A stretch of DNA of 7,274 bases from Paracoccaceae bacterium (lineage in GTDB: Bacteria > Pseudomonadota > Alphaproteobacteria > Rhodobacterales > Rhodobacteraceae): contig JAASTF010000151.1 in NCBI GenBank assembly GCA_021767525.1, positions 1-7,274 on the forward strand, given 5' to 3'. The stretch's first letter is position 1. Every line of letters starts with the position of its first letter. The notes beneath the pieces were generated by a model. The model worked only from the letters and a program-made list of their open reading frames with translations. It had not been told where the DNA came from and did not search any database. Made by a program: the position numbers and the translations under genes. Below are positions 1-5,155 of this stretch, in pieces.

Positions 1-1229
1 ATGCCAGCCCCGCCATGTTCGTCATCCGCGGCCGAGGCCTTGGCGATGCCAAAGGTGGTCAGAACGCCCACTTTCAGCGGCTCGACATCATCGCCCTCGA
101 TATCCAGCATCACCTCGTAATCCGAGGGAACGCCGCTGCCGCGCACGTTTTCAAGGCGCAGGAACACCCGACCCGGGGTATCCAGAGCGGATTCGGTAAA
201 GGATTTCGACAACCCTTCGGTGCTTAGTTGCACCGAGGCTTGCGTGCGACCGGCGCCCAGTTGCACCGGTTCTGCCGAGCTGCCGGCAAGTTCGGGGTCG
301 GTTCCGGCCAAGACGGGCACTCCTTCGGGGCTTTCGGTGCCGATAATGAACGGCGGCACCGTGATCGTATCATACTTGTAGCCGTGCATCAGACGGGTCG
401 TGTCCTCGGTTTGGCCGCAGGTGATCGCAAAGGCCACGCCATTGCCATCGTGAAACTCAAAGCTCTGCCCGCTGACCCAGGCATCTTCGAACGGGTTGAA
501 ATGCAGCGCATCCGCGATCAGCCATTCCTCCCACAGGCGGTCGATATTGCAGTGATGCAGCCAAAAGATGGGGTCCAGCGCGGCGGTATCGGGGTCGGCC
601 ATCCAGCCGCCGATGCGCACATGCACCGCGTTATGCGGAACGCGTTCAAGTTGGCCATTGGTGCGGCCGAAATGGTTAAAACCGGTGGCCGGCCCGCCAA
701 ATCCCGGCTCGAACCCGGCCGGGTCGGTGAAGAACGGTTCGGACAACGCGTCAAGGCTGACATCGGTGTTCGACAGCGGCACAACCCCGTCCGGCCCGAC
801 ATTGCGCGGCGCCCAAAGCGGGTTTTCCGTGCCATCGGCGCGGAACTGGTCGCGGAAAGGGGCGGGCAACATGCGCGCCTCGGGCTGAACCAGCAGGCTT
901 TCGGTGTAGTCCCAGTAGGGCAGGGCCCAGTCGCTGGGGCCGCCAAGGTCGGCGACGGTCTTGGCGATCAGCGCCTCGAAGGCGGCCAGGTAAGCGCGGT
1001 GCCAAGGCAGAAAATACCAGGTCTGGTGCTGGCATTGATCCCAGAAACGCGACTTGTCGGCAGGCGGATTCTGAAAGCCGGGATCGCCGTGAATCGCGCC
1101 CTGATACCACCAGCTGGTCGGGTCATCGACATCGCGCCGCTTGAGCTCTTCTACGGCGGAGGCATACCAATCGATGGTTGTGTCGACGATGGGGATGTTG
1201 AGAATATTACGACGTTCGCGAACAGCCAT
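1..1229 (-). CDS. Tyrosinase (type 3 dicopper phenol oxidase), 3' end outside window
   Basis: Tyrosinases oxidise monophenols and o-diphenols to o-quinones with O2 at a paired-copper centre. The minus strand from the ATG at 1229 reads 409 codons without a stop and leaves the window, so the C-terminus is missing. Copper site A is His47, His68 and His77, the last in PWHRAYLAAFE. Copper site B is His199, His203 and the His225-His226 pair in DPIFWLHHCNIDRLWEEW, a hallmark of the family. Asn200 directly follows the first CuB His, as in enzymes with monophenolase activity. Cys66 lies two residues before His68 and could form a Cys-His thioether. The GYKYD motif (residues 283-287) closes the catalytic core. 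A Gly/Pro/Glu-rich linker (about 291-325) then leads to a beta-rich domain with RVFLRLENVRG (354-364). No signal peptide is evident at MAVRERRN. A GAAAGGA Shine-Dalgarno sequence six bases upstream supports this start. Family assignment is near certain; substrate and role are unknown. Confidence 0.95.
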   Translation of the reverse strand, partial: MAVRERRNILNIPIVDTTIDWYASAVEELKRRDVDDPTSWWYQGAIHGDPGFQNPPADKSRFWDQCQHQTWYFLPWHRAYLAAFEALIAKTVADLGGPSDWALPYWDYTESLLVQPEARMLPAPFRDQFRADGTENPLWAPRNVGPDGVVPLSNTDVSLDALSEPFFTDPAGFEPGFGGPATGFNHFGRTNGQLERVPHNAVHVRIGGWMADPDTAALDPIFWLHHCNIDRLWEEWLIADALHFNPFEDAWVSGQSFEFHDGNGVAFAITCGQTEDTTRLMHGYKYDTITVPPFIIGTESPEGVPVLAGTDPELAGSSAEPVQLGAGRTQASVQLSTEGLSKSFTESALDTPGRVFLRLENVRGSGVPSDYEVMLDIEGDDVEPLKVGVLTTFGIAKASAADDEHGGAG

Positions 1230-1235
1230 AACGCG

Positions 1236-1242
1236 TCCTTTC
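1236..1242 (-). promoter_or_regulatory. Ribosome binding site of the tyrosinase gene
   Basis: Read on the minus strand this is GAAAGGA, followed by six bases and the ATG at 1229. Match and spacing are good, and it fixes the start of a gene whose other end is not in the window. Confidence 0.75.
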
Positions 1243-1285
1243 AAATGGGTTTGGTTTTAAAATCAATGGTCGAATAATGCCTGGC

Positions 1286-1314
1286 AGCTTAGGCGACTCG
1301 TTGCTTTTTGCCAA
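1286..1314 (-). promoter_or_regulatory. Weak candidate promoter for the tyrosinase gene
   Basis: On the minus strand TTGGCA (1314-1309, five of six to TTGACA) is followed after 17 bases by TAAGCT (1291-1286, three of six to TATAAT). Spacing is ideal but the -10 is poor. The transcript would have a leader of about 50 bases before the ATG at 1229. Confidence 0.25.
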
Positions 1315-1379
1315 GAATTTTTCGCGGCAGGGCTGTGACGGTGCGCGGCGTGGCGCCGGGACGCATTTGCGCATGGCAC

Positions 1380-1408
1380 TTGCCGCAGGTTGTATTTTCT
1401 GCTTTACT
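1380..1408 (+). promoter_or_regulatory. Candidate sigma-70-type promoter for the protease-STAND operon
   Basis: TTGCCG at 1380-1385 (four of six to TTGACA) and TTTACT at 1403-1408 (four of six to TATAAT) are separated by 17 bases. Transcription would begin near 1415, giving a leader of about 50 bases before the ATG at 1467. The call rests only on consensus matching. Confidence 0.35.
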
Positions 1409-1466
1409 TAGCGTCATTGATTTCCCGTGCCGCGTATTTTCTGTGGCCTTTGCCGGGGCATTTTTT

Positions 1467-3011
1467 ATGACCGATTTCTTGCAATCCGCGGCGCGTGCCG
1501 CGGCCCCCGACTCTGATCCCCTGCTGCCCGCTGAAATGGCACGGTTCGATTTTGAATTCGCGCAGCCACCCGATCACGACGTGATCCGGGCGACCCTGGT
1601 GCAGGCGCTGGGTGGTTCGCAGATCACCCTGCATTCGGATGATGACGACCCGCTGCACCTGGCCGTGGTCTTTCCCAATGCCGAGATGCCGGGCGCAACC
1701 GCCGCGGCTGAGGCGCGGCATTGGTTGATCCAGCATACCGGCGCCAGCGCGGCCTGGTCCGAAGACCTGGCCGCACCTGACGTGGCGCCCGCTGCGGCAG
1801 CCGATGCCATTCCCGCATCGAAGGATCAGAATGACCAGATCGCGCGTATCGCGCTGGCGCAAAGCGGTGCACTGGAAAGCAATGCCGCGATTGCACCCGA
1901 CGCGGCACGGGCGCAGTTGCGCGCACGGGGGGCGAACGCCCTGCTCGAACGCGCGGCACAGCGGTTCGAGGCATTGCGCGGCGGGCCGGTCGACCGCGCG
2001 GTTCAGGCCGAGGCACTGGCCCGGATGCGCCCCGTGGTCGAGGCGATGACCGATGGCGGTGCCCTGCCCGACGTGCCCCGCGAACAGGCCGATCACGTGC
2101 TCGAGGCGCTGGTGCGCCTGACCGGGCGTCCAGCGATGCGGCTGCATCCCGATATCGCGCCCGAAGATTGGGCCGCGCTGGGTGATTGGACGGCACGTGT
2201 GGCCGCGCCGCGCGATGCCTGGCAGGCCACCACGGATGCCGTCGGCCGGATCGATGTGGAAACCCCCGATGGCACGCTTGTCCCTGTCGGCACCGGCATT
2301 CTCTTGTCCGAAACGCATGTTTTGACCAATCGTCACGTGATCGATCTGTTCGTCCGCGCGTTTCGCGGCCCGGATGGGCCGATATTCCGTATGCCCGAGG
2401 TTCCGGTCACGATAAACTTTGATCCATCCGCCGTTGACCCTGCGCAGCGGTTCCGCGTTCGCGCTGTGGCGACTGCCGGCGGGCACAAGATCGGCCGCCG
2501 CATGAACCTGGCCAAACTGGATGCGGCGGTGCTGGAAATCAATCCGGACAATGGCCTGCAAGAGCCGCCCTTGCCCGTGATGCCGCGCTTTGCCGGGGCG
2601 CAGGCGGCGGTTGGCGCGGGGTTGCTGGTGTCGGGCTATCCGCTGAAACCGGGCAGCCGCGCGGCACCGTCGCAAAACAGCGACCCGGATGGCCATGCAG
2701 CCTTTTGGGCGCGGATCGACGCGCTTTACGGCACTGAATTCGGCGTTCAATACATCACGCCGGGCGAGGTCATGCAGCCCCCCGGCCAGGTCGAGTTCGA
2801 CGTGCACGGATGGGCCTTTACCCATGACGCGACCACGCTTGGGGGCAATTCGGGCTCGGTCGTGATGGCGTTGTCGGGCGAGATGCCGATTTGCGGCCTG
2901 CATTTCAGCGGGCATACGATGACGGCGAATTACGCGCATGACTATCAGGTGGTTCGCGCGAGGGGCGACGGTGTGTTCGACACCGGGCTTCTTCCGGGCG
3001 GCCCGCCATGA
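1467..3011 (+). CDS. Gene A: trypsin-fold serine protease with N-terminal alpha/beta region (cytoplasmic, conflict-system type)
   Basis: This 514-residue protein is a predicted endopeptidase. The catalytic domain spans about residues 255-500 and has a full triad: His290 in VLTNRHV, Asp352 in AKLDAAVLEIN and Ser462 in LGGNSGS. GTGILLS before the His and GLHFSG after the Ser are typical of this fold. Thr457 and His479 match the glutamate-specificity positions of V8-type proteases (chymotrypsin numbers 190 and 213). Residues 25-105 read as beta-alpha-beta-beta-alpha-beta, possibly a propeptide-like ferredoxin fold. An Ala/Pro-rich linker follows, then a helical stretch at 120-250. There is no signal peptide or membrane span, so it is probably cytoplasmic. 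The frame also opens at a TTG at 1308, but ATG 1467 is preferred: GGGG lies eight bases upstream, the candidate promoter sits inside the extension, and the extra 53 residues resemble no domain. The stop overlaps gene B by four bases. Protease fold is secure; target is unknown. Confidence 0.9.
   Translation: MTDFLQSAARAAAPDSDPLLPAEMARFDFEFAQPPDHDVIRATLVQALGGSQITLHSDDDDPLHLAVVFPNAEMPGATAAAEARHWLIQHTGASAAWSEDLAAPDVAPAAAADAIPASKDQNDQIARIALAQSGALESNAAIAPDAARAQLRARGANALLERAAQRFEALRGGPVDRAVQAEALARMRPVVEAMTDGGALPDVPREQADHVLEALVRLTGRPAMRLHPDIAPEDWAALGDWTARVAAPRDAWQATTDAVGRIDVETPDGTLVPVGTGILLSETHVLTNRHVIDLFVRAFRGPDGPIFRMPEVPVTINFDPSAVDPAQRFRVRAVATAGGHKIGRRMNLAKLDAAVLEINPDNGLQEPPLPVMPRFAGAQAAVGAGLLVSGYPLKPGSRAAPSQNSDPDGHAAFWARIDALYGTEFGVQYITPGEVMQPPGQVEFDVHGWAFTHDATTLGGNSGSVVMALSGEMPICGLHFSGHTMTANYAHDYQVVRARGDGVFDTGLLPGGPP
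3008..3011 (+). promoter_or_regulatory. ATGA start/stop overlap of genes A and B
   Basis: The start codon of gene B (3008-3010) overlaps the stop of gene A (3009-3011). The bases before it are C/G-rich with no clear Shine-Dalgarno sequence, so translation of B probably depends on ribosomes finishing A. Confidence 0.8.
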
Positions 3012-5155
3012 GCGCGCCGCTTTACGATAGGCTGGGCCCGGTTGTTGCCGGCCTGTCGCCAACGCGCGCCCGATTGGCGGCGCTTTATGATGGATGGTTG
3101 TCGGGCGCGAACGGGCGCGGCGCGCCAGACCACGCCCCGCGACCGGCGAATTTCATTCACGCGGTGATTTCACAGGCAGATGGGCGCCCCGGCGCGGCGC
3201 CCGCCGATGCGACCTGTGCGTTGCGACTGGCGCTGGCGGCATTGGGCGATGCGGAACGGGCGCAGGGGTGCTTCTCATCCCTCGTGGCGGCCGGTCTGTT
3301 CGATCATCAGGCGCCCGAGCTGGCGCAGGTGCTGCACGACATGCGCGGCCGCGATCCGGCCGGCATCTCGGCGCTGTCCGATGCCTTTCCCGACGCCGCC
3401 CTGTCGCGCGGCGATGCGGTGGGCCGGCTTGGCGCCTCGGATCGTCAGGCGGTCTGGCGCATGGTGTTAAGCCTGCGGGCGCATCATGCGTTGCGTCCCG
3501 ATGACAGCGGCGAGATTCGCAGTTCGGTTCGCTTGCAACGCCATGTCCGGACCGAGGCGATGGCCGCGCCCGACGATTTCTGGACAGATCCGGGCACGTT
3601 GTTGCCCGCCCTGATCCATGGTCGACGCCGGCTGTGCCATATCGAGTGTTTCCCCGATGACGGTGAGCCGCGTCAGGGAACGGGTTTCCTGATCGGGCCA
3701 TCAACGGTTTTGACGAATTTTCACGTGGTCGATGGGCTGCCTGACCGGCTGGAGGCCGCGAACCCCTCTGCCCAGTTGGAAATCCGGTTCGATTTCTCGC
3801 ACACCACCGCACAGATGGAGGCCGACAGCGCCTTTGTCGCGCCGCATCCCGATTGGTGCCTGGCGCGGGGCGAATTGTCGGACCCGGGGCCGGCGGATCG
3901 GGATTTCTGGTGGGACGATGCCGAGGCGCGGCGCGCGTGGCTGGAGGTCTGCAAGGATCAGCTGGATTTCGCCGTGATCCGCCTGGCCGAGGCACCCGGG
4001 CTTCAACGCGGTTGGTATGCGCTGTCGACCGCGCGGCGTCGGCGGCCTTCGGGGGCGTGGGCGCTGCATCATCCGGATCGGCGTGAACACACGGTCACGC
4101 GCGGGCCGATCAAGTATTCGGCGCATTTCGATCATCGCCTGTTTCACGCGGCCGCCACCGCCGGCGGGTCGTCAGGCGGCTTGATCCTGGATCAGGACGG
4201 CACGCCGCTGGGCCTGCATTACGGGGCCTGCATCGCCGGGCGCGCGCCCCAGGCCCAGCACGAGCGTCACCAGGTTCTGAACCTTGGCATCGGGTTGCGC
4301 CAGATCGCCAAACGCCTTGAGGCCGAAGGAAAGCTTGAGCAGGTCGAGATGCCGTCAATCCTGCGTCCGGCCAAGGCGCTGATCGGCAAGGATCGCCCGG
4401 TCTTTGGCCGGGCCGACCTGTTCCGCGCGCTGACCGAGCTGTGGACATCGCCCAGCAAGCGCATCCTGCGCGTCGATCTGGCCGGCGAGGCCGACAGCCT
4501 GCGGCGCAAGGGCAAAAGCTTTTCCGGCGAAATCGTGCGCAGCCTTTTCACCGGCCCCGAGCATCATCACATCATCTTTCGCGCGGGTGACATCAAGGTG
4601 GACGCCGCGCAAGTGGCCGAGAACGCCTTGAACAGTTTTGCTGCGGATTGGGCCGGCTCGACCGCGCCGCGCCCGGACACGACAACGCCGGCCTATGTGC
4701 GGCGTCTGGTGGCCGAGTTCGGCCGTGCGGTCAGCGAAAGGCTGTCGGACAAGGCGGTGTGGGTCGTGCTGGATGACCTGGATAAACACGACCTGTCCGA
4801 CGGATCGGGCCGTGAATTCCTGGCAACGCTTTACGACCAGGTCGGCAGCGTGGAAAACCTGCGCATCGTTCTGATCGGTTTGCCCTTCGGATTGGCCATT
4901 TCGGGAATTGCGCCCGAGACCGAGATCGTCACCTGCCTGGATCCCGACGATTTCGATGATCTCGAGGCGCAATTCATCGCCTGGATGAAAGAGCATGGCG
5001 CCGGGCGTCAGCGCATTTCCGATGACGGGTTTCGCCTGATGTCGCAGCTGGTGTCCGGCATGACCCGCGACCAGGGCGGACTCGAGCCGCTTTCGGATTT
5101 CGTGGCGGAATATGTCGTGCCCGCGCTGCGGCGCTTTGCCGAGGATGACGGATGA
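3008..5155 (+). CDS. Gene B: trypsin-fold serine protease fused to a P-loop-NTPase-like domain
   Basis: This 715-residue protein has three parts. Residues 1-190 are largely helical and unrecognised; by position they could be an effector-associated adaptor. Residues 205-437 are a trypsin-fold protease: GTGFLIG, then His239 in VLTNFHVV, Asp320 in DQLDFAVIRL and Ser389 in AGGSSGGLIL, with GLHYG downstream. The triad is intact, and Thr384 and His404 again match the V8-type glutamate-specificity positions. Residues 455-700 look like a P-loop NTPase. A strand (RILRVDL) leads to KGKSFS (501-506), a Walker-A-like end that lacks the usual first glycine spacing. VWVVLDDLD (584-592) is a good Walker B, and LRIVLIGLP (618-626) resembles the following strand. 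No signal peptide or membrane span is seen. Its ends overlap genes A and C by four bases each. The protease call is firm. The NTPase call is likely for the fold but uncertain for ATP hydrolysis. Confidence 0.9.
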   Translation: MSAPLYDRLGPVVAGLSPTRARLAALYDGWLSGANGRGAPDHAPRPANFIHAVISQADGRPGAAPADATCALRLALAALGDAERAQGCFSSLVAAGLFDHQAPELAQVLHDMRGRDPAGISALSDAFPDAALSRGDAVGRLGASDRQAVWRMVLSLRAHHALRPDDSGEIRSSVRLQRHVRTEAMAAPDDFWTDPGTLLPALIHGRRRLCHIECFPDDGEPRQGTGFLIGPSTVLTNFHVVDGLPDRLEAANPSAQLEIRFDFSHTTAQMEADSAFVAPHPDWCLARGELSDPGPADRDFWWDDAEARRAWLEVCKDQLDFAVIRLAEAPGLQRGWYALSTARRRRPSGAWALHHPDRREHTVTRGPIKYSAHFDHRLFHAAATAGGSSGGLILDQDGTPLGLHYGACIAGRAPQAQHERHQVLNLGIGLRQIAKRLEAEGKLEQVEMPSILRPAKALIGKDRPVFGRADLFRALTELWTSPSKRILRVDLAGEADSLRRKGKSFSGEIVRSLFTGPEHHHIIFRAGDIKVDAAQVAENALNSFAADWAGSTAPRPDTTTPAYVRRLVAEFGRAVSERLSDKAVWVVLDDLDKHDLSDGSGREFLATLYDQVGSVENLRIVLIGLPFGLAISGIAPETEIVTCLDPDDFDDLEAQFIAWMKEHGAGRQRISDDGFRLMSQLVSGMTRDQGGLEPLSDFVAEYVVPALRRFAEDDG
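5141..5155 (+). promoter_or_regulatory. Ribosome binding site and ATGA overlap of genes B and C
   Basis: GAGG at 5141-5144 lies seven bases before the ATG at 5152, and that ATG overlaps the gene B stop at 5153-5155. The overlap plus a usable Shine-Dalgarno sequence supports this start and suggests coupled translation. Confidence 0.75.

Larger units (their letters stand above)
1230..1466. promoter_or_regulatory. Divergent intergenic region between the tyrosinase and the protease-STAND operon
   Basis: This 237-base gap separates two divergent starts, so it must hold the promoters of both transcription units unless they lie inside the genes. It is visibly richer in A and T than the genes, with A/T runs around 1250-1280 and 1301-1325. 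Weak sigma-70-like candidates are listed separately. A short inverted repeat (GCCT, 8 bases, AGGC) at 1279-1294 overlaps the candidate tyrosinase -10 and could be an operator, but arms of four bases are weak evidence. I see no RNA gene and no convincing small ORF here. Confidence 0.6.

Noticed and set aside
228..1277. Plus-strand open frame of 349 codons
   Set aside because: It is the antisense of the tyrosinase, whose copper-binding motifs are unmistakable. The plus-strand product has no domain-like features.
1308..1466. Possible 53-residue N-terminal extension of gene A from a TTG codon
   Set aside because: ATG 1467 has a better Shine-Dalgarno context. The extension overlaps the candidate promoter and does not read as a signal peptide or domain.
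1404..3062. Minus-strand open frame of 552 codons over gene A
   Set aside because: Long antisense frames are expected in GC-rich coding DNA. The sense strand encodes a complete protease triad, and the antisense product is a low-complexity Arg/Gly/His-rich string.
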